Positions 8,297 through 17,228 of a DNA stretch of 64,000 bases are shown here, piece after piece (the stretch's first letter is position 1; each line of letters starts with the position of its first letter). The position numbers were made by a program, and so were the translations under genes. Source of the stretch: Prauserella flavalba (lineage in GTDB: Bacteria; Actinomycetota; Actinomycetes; Mycobacteriales; Pseudonocardiaceae); contig NZ_MASU01000021.1 of assembly GCF_003202235.1 (NCBI RefSeq), forward strand, positions 20,528-84,527. The letters run 5' to 3'. The notes under the pieces are model-generated. The model was not told the origin of the DNA. It worked only from the letters and a program-made list of their open reading frames with translations, and made no database searches.

Positions 8297-9783
8297 CGGC
8301 ACTCCTTCGCCAATCGGTTACGCAGTTCCACCTTGCGGATCTTGCCTGCGGCGGTCTGCGGCATCTCGTCCACGAACCACAGCCGTTCCGGCCAATGCCG
8401 CCGCGGCACGTTCCGCTCGGCCAGCCACCGACACAGCCCGTCGAGATCGGGCCTCGCCTCATCGGGTTGCACGACCGCGCAGATGCGCTCGCCGAGCCGC
8501 TCGTCCGGCACCCCGATCACGGCGACGCGGCGCACGGCCGGATGCGCGGACAGCGCGTTTTCCAGCGGCAGCGGAGAGATGTTGATGCCGCCGCGAATGA
8601 TGAGGTCCTTCAGCCGGCCCGTGATGCGGACATAGCCGTCCGGATCGAGCACCGCGAGATCGCCGGTGCGGAAGAATCCTTCGGGCGTCAGCGAATCCCG
8701 GTAGAGCTCGGGCTGGCCGAGGTAGTCGACGAAGACACCCGGGCCCCGCATGACCAGCTCGCCCTCTCCCCCGGGCGGACCGAGCGTGCGCAGGTCGAGG
8801 CCGGGCAACCCGGTGCCCGCGGTCTCGCGCACCCGCCGCAGAGGATCGCCGGGAACGCATGTGGTGACTCCGCCTTCGGTCATGCCCCACAACACGCTGA
8901 CGAACGTGCCGGGCGCCTCCCGCGCGGCCTGGTCCACGAGCGCGGGCGGCACCGGCGCCCCACCACACAGGAAGGTGCGCAAACCACCGAGCTTCTCCAT
9001 GCCCGGCTGATCGAGGAGATCCTTGAGAAACGGGGTGGCCGCCGCGGTGAAACCACATCGGTGCTCGCGGATCAGCGACACCGCGAGAGCGGGTTCCCAG
9101 CGTTCCTGCAACACCAGCTCCGCGCCAGTGAACAACGACAGGCGGCCACCGTGCCACGCCCCGACGCTGTGTCCCAACGGGGAAGCCATGAAGATCGGCC
9201 GCTGCGTGTCGATGCCGAACCGCTGCACGAACCCGGCATTGACCGCGCCGAGGGTCGACTCGGTATGTGCCACCGCCTTCGGCATGCCCGTGGTGCTCGA
9301 CGTGAACATGAGGTGCGCGAAAGTGGTCGGCGCGCGCTCCCCACTGTCAGCGCGATACCAGGTACGTTCGCCGTCGTCGACCAGCCCCACCGTGACCGGC
9401 CGCCCGCTCGCCCTCGCCGCGGCGACGGCGGCCTCGCCCGCGGTTCCGGCACCGTGACGAGCGGCGACGAGCGCTCGCGCGCCGATGAGGTCGCAGATGT
9501 AGGTGACGGTCTCGGCCGGCGTGATCGTCGGGAGCGTCGCCGGGACGGCCCCGAGCCGGAGGCAACCGAGGAACACGACCTGCCAGCCGACGCGGTTCGG
9601 CAGGCACTGCAGCACCACGTCTCCCGCGGCGACGCCGTGACCGGCCAGCTCGGCGGCGACCCGGCCGGCCTCCTCCCACAAGGCCTGACGAGTGAGGGCC
9701 AACCCACGATCATCCCGAACGGCCGGTGCATCCGGCGCGGCAGAGACGAGCCGACGGAACCGGTCTACCAGGGGTTCAATCAT
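8293..9783 (-). CDS. Acyl-CoA synthetase (AMP-binding, FadD-like)
   Basis: 496 aa from ATG 9783 ('MIEPLVDRFRRLVSAAPDAP'). ANL superfamily motifs: 'MFTSSTTGMPKAV' (A3, P-loop), 'LWGMTEGG' (A5), 'FFRTGDLAVLDPDGYVRITG' (A7/A8), and the C-terminal lysine in 'PQTAAGKIRKVELR'. It activates a carboxylic acid to its CoA thioester using ATP. It is the first gene of the seven-gene operon, preceded by the 45-bp element at 9845-9889 shared with the MFS gene. The substrate is probably whatever the TetR senses or a metabolite of it. Confidence 0.9.
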   Translation of the reverse strand: MIEPLVDRFRRLVSAAPDAPAVRDDRGLALTRQALWEEAGRVAAELAGHGVAAGDVVLQCLPNRVGWQVVFLGCLRLGAVPATLPTITPAETVTYICDLIGARALVAARHGAGTAGEAAVAAARASGRPVTVGLVDDGERTWYRADSGERAPTTFAHLMFTSSTTGMPKAVAHTESTLGAVNAGFVQRFGIDTQRPIFMASPLGHSVGAWHGGRLSLFTGAELVLQERWEPALAVSLIREHRCGFTAAATPFLKDLLDQPGMEKLGGLRTFLCGGAPVPPALVDQAAREAPGTFVSVLWGMTEGGVTTCVPGDPLRRVRETAGTGLPGLDLRTLGPPGGEGELVMRGPGVFVDYLGQPELYRDSLTPEGFFRTGDLAVLDPDGYVRITGRLKDLIIRGGINISPLPLENALSAHPAVRRVAVIGVPDERLGERICAVVQPDEARPDLDGLCRWLAERNVPRRHWPERLWFVDEMPQTAAGKIRKVELRNRLAKECR

Positions 9784-9844
9784 GATCGGCGCTCCTCGCT
9801 CCGCGGGGCCAGTGCACCTCATGGTGAGCAGGGCCGACAGCCAA

Positions 9845-9889
9845 GTCAAGAGAGTGACATCGCTTTTTTTCGATATGTGCGTCGCTTTC
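9845..9889 (-). promoter_or_regulatory. TetR operator/promoter element, copy 1 (before the ligase operon)
   Basis: Read on the minus strand this 45-bp element contains AAAGCGAC, then AAAAAGCGATGTCAC, then CTCTTGAC. It matches the element at 10603-10647 at the same length, with the same spacing of these blocks. The AAGCGA half-sites form a direct repeat about 22 bp apart. The terminal TTGACT could be the -35 box of the ligase operon. Its position on both sides of the tetR gene suggests it is that regulator's binding site (inference). Confidence 0.65.
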
Positions 9890-9945
9890 AGTCCGAAGGA
9901 GCAGTAACATGAAGCAACGACGGGCAAGAGCCGAGGGAGGCGTTC

Positions 9946-10554
9946 GTGGCTGCAGTTCCGACCACGCCGAAAGGCAAGCAGACACGACAAGACATCCTTG
10001 GCGCGGCGCGTCGGGTGTTCGCGCGCGACGGCTACGTCGCGGCCACGATGAGCAGCGTCGCCACCGAAGCCGGACTGTCACTCGGCGGCCTGTACCGGTA
10101 CTTCTCCAATAAGGAAGACGTGTTCGAGTCGCTCATCGGAGACATCCACGAGGAGCTGTACCGGGCCAGCGGCGCAGAGCACGACTTCGCCGAGAATCCG
10201 TACGATGCGCTGCTCGACGCCAACCGCGGGTACCTCGACCACTACTACAGCAACCGGGACGTCATGCGCGCGCTCATCGAAGCGGCCAATGTGGACGCAC
10301 GCTTTCGCGATTTCTGGTTCAAGATGCGGGACCGGCACATCGACCGGTTCGTGGAGGCTCTGCGCGAGCAGCACGGGATCGAGAAGATCGACGGCCTGCC
10401 CGCCCGGCTCGCCGCCGAGGCCGCCGCATGCATGGTGGAGCAGTCCGCCTACGTCTGGTACGCCCACGAGGAGCTGCGCACGGAGACGGTCCCGGTCGAG
10501 GACGCCGCGCGACTGGTGACGCACGCCTGGCACAACATGTTCTTTCGCGGCTGA
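9946..10554 (+). CDS. TetR/AcrR family transcriptional regulator
   Basis: 202 aa from GTG 9946, with a GAGGGAGG ribosome-binding site just upstream. The N-terminal TetR helix-turn-helix is 'TMSSVATEAGLSLGGLYRYF' followed by 'SNKEDVF', around residues 34-60; the C-terminal ligand domain is divergent. It lies between the ligase operon (divergent) and the MFS gene (same strand), both preceded by the same 45-bp element, so it is the likely local repressor of uptake and catabolism. The inducer may be the substrate or a CoA thioester. Confidence 0.92.
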   Translation: MAAVPTTPKGKQTRQDILGAARRVFARDGYVAATMSSVATEAGLSLGGLYRYFSNKEDVFESLIGDIHEELYRASGAEHDFAENPYDALLDANRGYLDHYYSNRDVMRALIEAANVDARFRDFWFKMRDRHIDRFVEALREQHGIEKIDGLPARLAAEAAACMVEQSAYVWYAHEELRTETVPVEDAARLVTHAWHNMFFRG

Positions 10555-10602
10555 CCACGGTTCCGACCGTGACCCAGAGTGGCGGCCGCTCACCCTAGAA
10601 AC

Positions 10603-10647
10603 AAAAGCGACACCACCTTTGCGAAAAAGCGATGTCACCCTCTTGAC
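10603..10647 (+). promoter_or_regulatory. TetR operator/promoter element, copy 2 (before the MFS gene)
   Basis: It contains AAAGCGAC, AAAAAGCGATGTCAC and CTCTTGAC with the same spacing as the inverted copy at 9845-9889. TTGACA (10643-10648) is a consensus -35 hexamer; AATCAT at 10666-10671, 17 bases on, is a weak -10. Repressor bound here would overlap the -35 box of the MFS gene. Confidence 0.65.
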
Positions 10648-10806
10648 ATCGGTGACACAAGACACAATCATTGAGTCGCACGCGGCGTGACCTGCCGCTT
10701 TCACCGCGCAGAGCGTTCGCCCGGCCGCGCATGCCTGAGCGAACCCCATATCGGCGGACCTCGCCGGTCCTCCCGGCGCCGCCACTCATCAGTCACGAGG
10801 TGCCTC

Positions 10807-12153
10807 ATGGCTACGCAGGATGACGCCCTGACCACTACGCGGAACCCCTCCCCCACGCGCTCCGGTGACCGTTCCCGGAAGGCCTTGATCGGCGCCTGGC
10901 TCGGGTTCTTCGTCGACCTGTTCGACATCTACCTGCCGATCATCGCGCTCGCCCCAGCGATCGCCTACTTCATCTCCCCAGGGCTCGGCACGGCCGGAGT
11001 CGGCATCGTGAGCGGCTGCATCTTCGCGGCCACACTGGTCGGCCGGCCGATCGGCGCGGCCATCTTCGGCCGGATCGCCGACACCGTGGGCCGCCGACGG
11101 GCCACGATCGTGGCGATGACCGGCGCCGGCGTGGTCACGCTCGCCATCGCGGTACTGCCCGGCTACCACCAGCTCGGCATCCTCAGCGTCGTGCTCTTCA
11201 TTCTGCTGCGGCTGCTGGCCGGCGTCTTCCTCGGCGGCGAGTACACCGGAGCGAACCCGCTGGCGATGGAAGCCGCACCGCGCGAGAAACGTGGCCTGTA
11301 CAGCGGAATCATCAACACCGGGTTCCCGCTCGCCTACGCCGCCGTCTCGATCATCACCCTGGTGCTGTTGCTGATCATGCCCTCACAGGGCGTGGACAGT
11401 GCGTACGCGCAGTGGGGCTGGCGGATCCCGTTCGTGATCGGCGCCGTGCTGTCCTTCGTACTGGTGCTGTACTACCGGAAAACGGTTGAAGAGTCGGCCG
11501 TGTTCACCAAGGCGACCCGCACGGGCTCCCCGCTCAAACAGCTGTTCACCGGAACCAACGCCGTGAGTTTCTTCCAGGTTTTCGTGCTCATGACCGGCTT
11601 CTGGCTCTCACTCCAGCCGATCGCCGCCTCGCTGCCCCTGCTGCTCGGCAAGAACGGCCTCGGCATGTCCAGCCGGTCGGTCACACTCGTGCTGGTGGTG
11701 GCCTACCTCCTACTGGCGGTGGTGGACATCGCCGCAGCTGTGCTGAGCCAGCGGATCGGCCGACGGCGATTCCTCGTCCTGGCGAGCGCCGCGATGGCCA
11801 CGGTCGCGACCGTCGTGTATCTCGCATTGGTGCGATACGGCGCCACCAACTCGGTCCTCGCCGTCATCGCGACGATAGCCCTCGTACTCCTCGTCGTGAG
11901 CCCGTGGGCAGTCCTGCCCGCCTACATCAACGAGCGATTCCCCACCTCCGTGCGAGCCTCCGGCTACGGACTCGCCTACAGCCTCGCGGTGGTCCTGCCG
12001 TCGTTCTACGCCTTCTACCAAGCGGGCCTCGGCACGATCATGCCGTTCAACTACACCGGAGCGGTCCTGTTGTTCCTCGGCGCCGTACTGGTTCTCGCTG
12101 CGGCACTCTGGGGCCCCGAAACCAGGGACGTCGACCTCCACACCGGACAATGA
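10807..12153 (+). CDS. MFS transporter, metabolite:H+ symporter (MHS) type
   Basis: 448 aa from ATG 10807, with GAGGTG upstream. Twelve hydrophobic segments, the MFS loop motif 'GRPIGAAIFGRIADTVGRRR' between TM2 and TM3, and a polar N-terminus 'ATQDDALTTTRNPSPTRSGD'. MHS members import organic acids such as shikimate, ketoglutarate, benzoate or citrate with protons. The shared operator links it to the ligase operon, so it probably imports the acid that the operon degrades. The 252 bases upstream contain the operator and no gene. Confidence 0.88.
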   Translation: MATQDDALTTTRNPSPTRSGDRSRKALIGAWLGFFVDLFDIYLPIIALAPAIAYFISPGLGTAGVGIVSGCIFAATLVGRPIGAAIFGRIADTVGRRRATIVAMTGAGVVTLAIAVLPGYHQLGILSVVLFILLRLLAGVFLGGEYTGANPLAMEAAPREKRGLYSGIINTGFPLAYAAVSIITLVLLLIMPSQGVDSAYAQWGWRIPFVIGAVLSFVLVLYYRKTVEESAVFTKATRTGSPLKQLFTGTNAVSFFQVFVLMTGFWLSLQPIAASLPLLLGKNGLGMSSRSVTLVLVVAYLLLAVVDIAAAVLSQRIGRRRFLVLASAAMATVATVVYLALVRYGATNSVLAVIATIALVLLVVSPWAVLPAYINERFPTSVRASGYGLAYSLAVVLPSFYAFYQAGLGTIMPFNYTGAVLLFLGAVLVLAAALWGPETRDVDLHTGQ

Positions 12154-12409
12154 GCCGTCGGCGGGAAATCTGCCGTTGCGGCCTGACCGGGAGGTCGGTC
12201 ATCAAGAGTCCACTGAGGTCGCCAGCGAAGGTGGAAGCCATCGACGACATCGGTTCCGCCTTCGCCGGCGCGGCGACCTTCCGTCTCGTTAGGACTGACA
12301 AGTCCCAGCGATCGCGAGGAACTGCGCGCGGTGATCGCGCAGCAGAGGATGTCGCCATGAGCGGAGAACGAGCGGAGAGCACCCACGCGGCGGCGCCGCT
12401 GGCACCCCG
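12154..12409. other. Intergenic, nothing recognised
   Basis: Between the MFS stop and the LacI remnant I see no convincing coding sequence, tRNA or terminator. The open frames here are parts of longer shadow frames without family resemblance. Confidence 0.5.
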
Positions 12410-12650
12410 CTTATTCTCCTCCGATGCCGGTCGTCCTTGCGCAGGACCGGTTGACTGCCGTTTCTGCAGTGTGGCCTGCAGCAGGATCGCGTTGTCGCCT
12501 GGCGGACGGCCGTTGGGGGAGTCGTGCGGGAGTGCCCAGGCGCGCGTGCCGAGTTCGTCGCGGTGGTGAGTGCCGGGAAGACGTGGCGGCCGATCACGAC
12601 ATCGTCGAAGCCGGTTACCGAAACGTCACCCGGGACGGAAAGGTCCGTTG
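12410..12650 (-). pseudogene. LacI-family regulator C-terminal remnant, frameshifted
   Basis: The minus strand reads 'LSVPGDVSVTGFDDVVIGRH' then VFPALTT, the hallmark C-terminal strand/helix of LacI-type sugar-binding domains. The match then shifts frame and continues as DELGTRAWALPHDSPNGRPP and GDNAILLQATLQKRQSTGPA. The DNA-binding and most of the ligand domain are missing. It is dead, and probably once controlled the adjacent decayed sugar/polyol genes. Confidence 0.7.
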
Positions 12651-12666
12651 ACGCAGCTTGGAGATG

Positions 12667-13023
12667 GCGCCGATGCCGGCGCACCGCCTCGCGCTGGCGG
12701 CACCATTGGGCGCTACCGGAACCATCGACGTTCGGCAGGCCTCGCTGACCACGGCCGGATACGAACCCGATGTCCTGCTGGAGTGCTCCGGCATGCCCAA
12801 AGCACTGACACTGCGGCTGGCGCACGTGCAGAACTTCGAGATCGAACTCACCGGCACGTTCCGATACGCCAACACCTGGCCGACGGCCATCGCGCTCTCC
12901 GCTTCCGGCGCGGTCGACCTCGACCGACTGGTCACCCACCGGTTCGGCCTCGCCGACGTCGAACAAGCGCTCACCGTTTCCACCCGTGACAAGACGGCGG
13001 TCAAGGCCGTGGTGTATCCGCAG
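12667..13023 (+). pseudogene. Zn-dependent polyol/sorbitol dehydrogenase C-terminal remnant
   Basis: The frame reads MPAHRLALAAPLGATGTIDV, then YEPDVLLECSGMPKALTLRL, then EIELTGTFRYANTWPTAIAL and 'VTHRFGLADVEQALTVSTRD'. This is the cofactor and C-terminal region of medium-chain sorbitol/xylitol dehydrogenases. The N-terminal catalytic domain is absent, and about 25 residues between ECSG and the VQN segment are deleted. It has no proper stop and reads through into unrelated sequence. Confidence 0.7.
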
Positions 13024-13149
13024 GAGCAGAGGCCAACCTGGTGGCGACGAGTTGAAGCTGGTCACATGGTGATGGAGAAATGGCCCTCGTCGTCCGGAGG
13101 ACCCGTGGGCACCGCCTCGACGTTCTCGCGGCTTCTCACGACGGTGCGC

Positions 13150-13365
13150 GCTGGAATCGAAGAACATCGGAACGTCCACTACGGCAGCGATGCCACGCAT
13201 CGACACGTCGGTCCACCCCAGCACCGGATGCGAACGCACGGTACCGCTCCGCGGATCGACCCATCCCCCGGCGCACACGCCCGCGGCGAGCAGGTCGGCG
13301 CCGATCCCGTCACACGCGGCGAGCAGAAGGTCCGACGCCTCTTTGACCACCTCGTCCGGATCGCG
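13150..13365 (-). pseudogene. ROK-family sugar kinase/regulator fragment
   Basis: The minus strand reads DPDEVVKEASDLLLAACDGI, then GADLLAAGVCAGGWVDPRSG and HPVLGWTDVSM, matching the ROK segment 'GxxxPGxVDPxxGxVxxSPNLGW'. Both ends are lost. It is fused in frame, behind the antitoxin fragment, into one artificial open frame that runs on to 12289. Confidence 0.6.
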
Positions 13366-13665
13366 CCGAGACACGTTGAGCATGTCCGCGGCTTCCTGCG
13401 TGGTCAGCACGGCGTTGCGCGGCACGATGTTGATGGCCTGGCCCTGTGCCATCGCGGCCACCACCTGCTGCAACACCTCGTACACCTCATGCGGCAGAGG
13501 CACACGGGTACCGTCCGGGCCCACCAGCTCCGCAGTGTCCTGCTCGTGCGGCTCCGACCGGTCGTGCCGACGGCCAGGCTGCTCCACATGGAGTGCCTGC
13601 AGAAGTGGCTCGAGCTCGGCGGGCCCGGCCGGGAACACCGTGTGCTGCTCAATCGCGGCAGTCAT
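13366..13665 (-). pseudogene. Antitoxin/excisionase-like DNA-binding protein, truncated in the HTH
   Basis: From ATG 13665 the frame gives MTAAIEQHTVFPAGPAELEP and, later, AINIVPRNAVLTTQEAADML NVSR. This is the N-terminal 100 residues of an excisionase-type antitoxin of the kind paired with PIN toxins, broken inside the 'LTTQEAADxLNVSRP' helix-turn-helix and joined to the ROK fragment. No toxin gene is present. The chimeric open frame (13692-12289) is very probably non-functional. Confidence 0.6.
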
Positions 13666-13805
13666 CAGACCCCTCCCTGATCGCTGTGCCACCTTTAACG
13701 ACCTCCAATGACCGGTCTAAACGAAAAAAACGAAACCCTCTAGTGTGGCCTGCCCCGGATCACCCTTGCGCCAAGACGGCAACCCTTCAACCGACCGCCT
13801 ATCAT

Positions 13806-13821
13806 TCGAATAGGTGTTCGA
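13806..13821 (+). promoter_or_regulatory. SOS box (LexA operator) of dnaE2
   Basis: TCGAATAGGTGTTCGA is one base from the actinobacterial/mycobacterial LexA palindrome TCGAAC-N4-GTTCGA. It lies 63 bases before the dnaE2 start codon, as expected for a damage-inducible polymerase. Confidence 0.85.
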
Positions 13822-13884
13822 ATTGTGTCAGCTTCCCCCTGGCATGGGCACGTCTCGGCGTTCTGCGGGAAGGGAGCGAGTGAC

Positions 13885-16800
13885 GTGGCGTTCACCAGCG
13901 GTCACGGGTCCAGCTGGACCGCGCTGGAGGGCAGGCTGTCGGGCCGGGTGCTGACCTCGGCTGATGGGCATGACAGTCCGACGTCGCGGCAGTCCCGGGA
14001 CGGCTACGTGCCCCCAGATGATCTCCTTGGCCCGCGCCGGGGCCCGGACGATCCCTCCGACGTCGCGCGGGTGCCGTATGCGGAGCTGCACGTGCATTCG
14101 AACGTCTCCTTCCTGGACGGTGCCAGCCACCCGGAGGAGCTGGTGGAGGAGGCCGCCCGGCTGGGTTTGGATGCGTTGGCGATCACCGATCACGACGGTC
14201 TTTACGGTGCGGTGCGGGCCGCGAACGCGGGGCGGGAGCTGGGGGTGCGGATCGTCTACGGCGCCGAGCTCAACCTCGACCGCCCCGGTGAGCGTTCCGG
14301 GCCGACCGACCCCGGCGGCGAGCACCTGCTCGTGCTCGCCCGCGGCGCCGAGGGGTATGCGCGGTTGTGCCGGGTGATCTCCTCGGCGCACCTGCGCGGC
14401 GGGGAGAAGGGCCGCCCGGTCTACGACCTGGACGAGGTGGTGGGCGAGCTCGCCGGGCACGTCCTGGTACTGACCGGCTGCCGCCACGGCGCCGTGCGCC
14501 GCGCGCTCGGCGAACAGGCCGAGCACCCCGAGCCCGCCCGCACCGCACTGGAGCGGCTGGTAGCCCAGTTCGGCGCCGAGCACGTCGCGGTCGAGCTCAC
14601 CACCCACGCCGGGCCGCTGGACTCCACCCGCAACGATGTCCTGCACGGATTGGCTGGCGAACTGCGCCTGCCGGTCGTGGCGACCACCGCGGCGCACTAC
14701 CACCATCCCCGCCGGGTGTATCTGGCGCAGGCGATGTCGGCGGTGCGGGCCCGGCGGTCGCTGGCCGAGATGGAGGGCTACCAGCACGCCGCCGGCGTGG
14801 CCCACCTCAAATCCGGCACCGAGATGCGGTACTGGTTCGACCGATGGCCCGGCACCGTGCAGAACGCCGCCCTGCTCGGCGTCGAGCTCGCCCTGGACCT
14901 CGACCTGATCGCCCCGGACCTGCTGCCCTTCCCCGTACCCGACGGGCACACGGAGGCCAGCTGGTTGCGCGAGCTCACGCTGCGGGGCGCGGCCGAGCGC
15001 TACGGCCCACCAGAATCCGCACGGCAGGCGTACCGGCAGCTGGAGCACGAGCTGGCGGTGATCGAGCAGCTCGGGTTCCCGGGCTATTTCCTGATCGTGT
15101 GGGAGATCGCCGACTTCTGCCGCCGCCACAGCATCCTCGTGCAGGGCCGAGGGTCGGCCGCGAACTCCGCGGTCTGTTACGCGCTCGGGATCACCAACTG
15201 CGACCCCGTCCAGTGGGGGCTGCTGTTCGAGCGATTCCTGTCGCCGGAGCGGGACGGCTACCCCGACATCGACCTGGACATCGAGTCCGACACCCGCGAA
15301 CAGGTCATCCAGCACGTCTACCAGCGCTACGGGCGCCGCCACGCCGCCCAGGTGGCCAACGTGATCACCTACCGGGCCCGCTCCGCGGTGCGTGACGCCG
15401 CCCGCGCCCTGGGCTACTCGATCGGGCAGATCGACGCCTGGTCCAAGACCGTCGACCCCTGGTCCACCGTGGCCGGCGCGGCCGCCGAACCCGACCCGGA
15501 GCACGACATCCCCCGGGACGTGCTCGGTCTTGCCGCGGCTTTCGAGGGCGCGCCCCGCCACCTCGGGATCCACTCTGGCGGGATGGTGATCTGCGACCGC
15601 CCGGTCAGCGAGGTGTGCCCGGTCGAGCACGCCCGGATGGAGAACCGGACCGTGCTGCAGTGGGACAAGGACGACTGCGCCGACGCCGGCCTGGTCAAGA
15701 TCGACCTCCTCGGCCTGGGCATGCTCTCGGCCATCCACTACGCGATCGAGGGCATCGCGGTCGACATCGCGAAACTGCCCCTCGACGATCCCCGGGTCTA
15801 CGACATGCTCTGCGAGGCCGACAGTGTCGGGGTGTTCCAGGTCGAGTCGCGGGCGCAGATGGCCACCCTGCCCCGCCTGAAGCCGCGGGACATGTGGGAT
15901 CTGGCGGTGGAGGTGGCGTTGATCCGGCCCGGCCCTATCCAGGGCGGCGCCGTGCACCCCTACCTGCGCCGCCGCGACGGTGAACCCTGGCAGCACCTGC
16001 ACCCCGCGATGGCCGGCGCCCTGGACCGCACCTACGGGGTGATCCTGTTCCAGGAACAGGTCATGCAGCTCGCGATCGACGTCGCCGGATTCACCGCGGC
16101 CGAGGCCGACTCCCTGCGCCGGGCGATGGGCTCCAAACGGAGCCACCGCAAAATGGAGCGCCTCCGGCAGCGCTTCCTCGAGGGCGCGGCCGCCAACGGC
16201 CTGGTCGGCGCGGACGCCGAGCGGCTGTTCGCGCAGATGGCCGCCTTCTCCGACTACGGCTTCCCCATGTCCCACGCGCTGTCGTTCGCGCACCTGGTGT
16301 TCGTGTCCGCCTGGCTGAAGCGCTACCACCCGGCCGCGTTCTGCGCCGCACTACTACGGGCGCAGCCGATGGGCTTCTACTCCCCGCAGTCCCTGGTCGC
16401 CGACGCCCGCCGCCACGGCGTCCGCGTCCACGGCGTCGACCTCAACGCCAGCCTGGTCCACGCCACCCTCGAACCCGACCCCGACTCCACCGGCGGGCAC
16501 GCCGTCCGGCTCGGCCTCGGCTCGGTACGCACCCTCGGCGACGAGCCCGCCGCACTAATCGTCGACGACCGCCACCGCGGCGGCCCCTACGGCAGCGTCG
16601 CCGACCTCGGCCACCGCGTGAACCTGACCCGCCCGCAGATGGAAGCCCTCGCCACCGCCGGCGCCTACCGCGGCCTCGAAACCTCGCGTACCGCGGCGCT
16701 GTGGTCGGCAGGCGAAGCCGCCCGTCACCGACCGGGCATGCTCCCCGGCACCAGCACCACCACCGTCCCACCACAATCGCTACCCGGAATGAACGCCTGG

Positions 16801-17205
16801 GAGCTGATGGCCGCCGACATCTGGGCCACCGGCATCACCCCCAACCGGCACCCCGTCGAGATGCTGCGCGCCCAACTCGACCAGCTCGGCGCCCTGCCCA
16901 CCGGGACGCTGCGGCAGGTGCCGTCCGGGACACGAATTCAGGTCGGCGGCGCCGTCACCCACCGGCAATCCCCGCACACCGCCGGCGGGGTCACCTTCCT
17001 CAACCTCGAAGACGAAACCGGCATGGTCAACGTCGTCGTCTCCCAAGGCTTGCGCCGCAAATACCGGCACGCCGTGCGCGCCGCTCCCGCGCTACTCGTG
17101 CGCGGCGTCCTCGAAACCGGCAACGGCGCCATCAACCTCGTCGCCGACCAACTCACCCCGCTCGACATGCGCCAACTCGCCACACCCTCACGCGACTTCC
17201 ACTGA
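13885..17205 (+). CDS. dnaE2: Error-prone DNA polymerase III alpha subunit DnaE2 (ImuC)
   Basis: 1106 aa from GTG 13885, preceded by an AGGGAG ribosome-binding site. It has an N-terminal PHP domain ('YAELHVHSNVSFLDGASHPE'; 'LAITDHDGLYGA'). The polymerase active-site motif 'YPDIDLDIES' is near residue 460, followed by the tau/finger region 'GVILFQEQVMQLA'. A C-terminal OB domain follows ('VTFLNLEDETGMVNVVV'). DnaE2 performs mutagenic translesion synthesis after DNA damage, usually with ImuA' and ImuB; neither is adjacent here. The SOS box upstream shows LexA control. Confidence 0.93.
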   Translation: MAFTSGHGSSWTALEGRLSGRVLTSADGHDSPTSRQSRDGYVPPDDLLGPRRGPDDPSDVARVPYAELHVHSNVSFLDGASHPEELVEEAARLGLDALAITDHDGLYGAVRAANAGRELGVRIVYGAELNLDRPGERSGPTDPGGEHLLVLARGAEGYARLCRVISSAHLRGGEKGRPVYDLDEVVGELAGHVLVLTGCRHGAVRRALGEQAEHPEPARTALERLVAQFGAEHVAVELTTHAGPLDSTRNDVLHGLAGELRLPVVATTAAHYHHPRRVYLAQAMSAVRARRSLAEMEGYQHAAGVAHLKSGTEMRYWFDRWPGTVQNAALLGVELALDLDLIAPDLLPFPVPDGHTEASWLRELTLRGAAERYGPPESARQAYRQLEHELAVIEQLGFPGYFLIVWEIADFCRRHSILVQGRGSAANSAVCYALGITNCDPVQWGLLFERFLSPERDGYPDIDLDIESDTREQVIQHVYQRYGRRHAAQVANVITYRARSAVRDAARALGYSIGQIDAWSKTVDPWSTVAGAAAEPDPEHDIPRDVLGLAAAFEGAPRHLGIHSGGMVICDRPVSEVCPVEHARMENRTVLQWDKDDCADAGLVKIDLLGLGMLSAIHYAIEGIAVDIAKLPLDDPRVYDMLCEADSVGVFQVESRAQMATLPRLKPRDMWDLAVEVALIRPGPIQGGAVHPYLRRRDGEPWQHLHPAMAGALDRTYGVILFQEQVMQLAIDVAGFTAAEADSLRRAMGSKRSHRKMERLRQRFLEGAAANGLVGADAERLFAQMAAFSDYGFPMSHALSFAHLVFVSAWLKRYHPAAFCAALLRAQPMGFYSPQSLVADARRHGVRVHGVDLNASLVHATLEPDPDSTGGHAVRLGLGSVRTLGDEPAALIVDDRHRGGPYGSVADLGHRVNLTRPQMEALATAGAYRGLETSRTAALWSAGEAARHRPGMLPGTSTTTVPPQSLPGMNAWELMAADIWATGITPNRHPVEMLRAQLDQLGALPTGTLRQVPSGTRIQVGGAVTHRQSPHTAGGVTFLNLEDETGMVNVVVSQGLRRKYRHAVRAAPALLVRGVLETGNGAINLVADQLTPLDMRQLATPSRDFH

Positions 17206-17207
17206 CA

Positions 17208-17228
17208 GCGAACTAGTTGCTAGTTCGC
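17208..17228. terminator. Hairpin between converging dnaE2 and P450 operons
   Basis: A perfect 9-bp stem GCGAACTAG / CTAGTTCGC with a TTG loop starts three bases after the dnaE2 stop. There is no U-tract, so it may be a GC-independent bidirectional terminator or only an mRNA 3' hairpin. Confidence 0.5.

Noticed and set aside
13828..16329. 833-codon minus-strand open frame opposite dnaE2
   Set aside because: It is the GC-rich antisense shadow of a clear DnaE2; the translation has no family resemblance and is dominated by Gly/Arg/Val/His.
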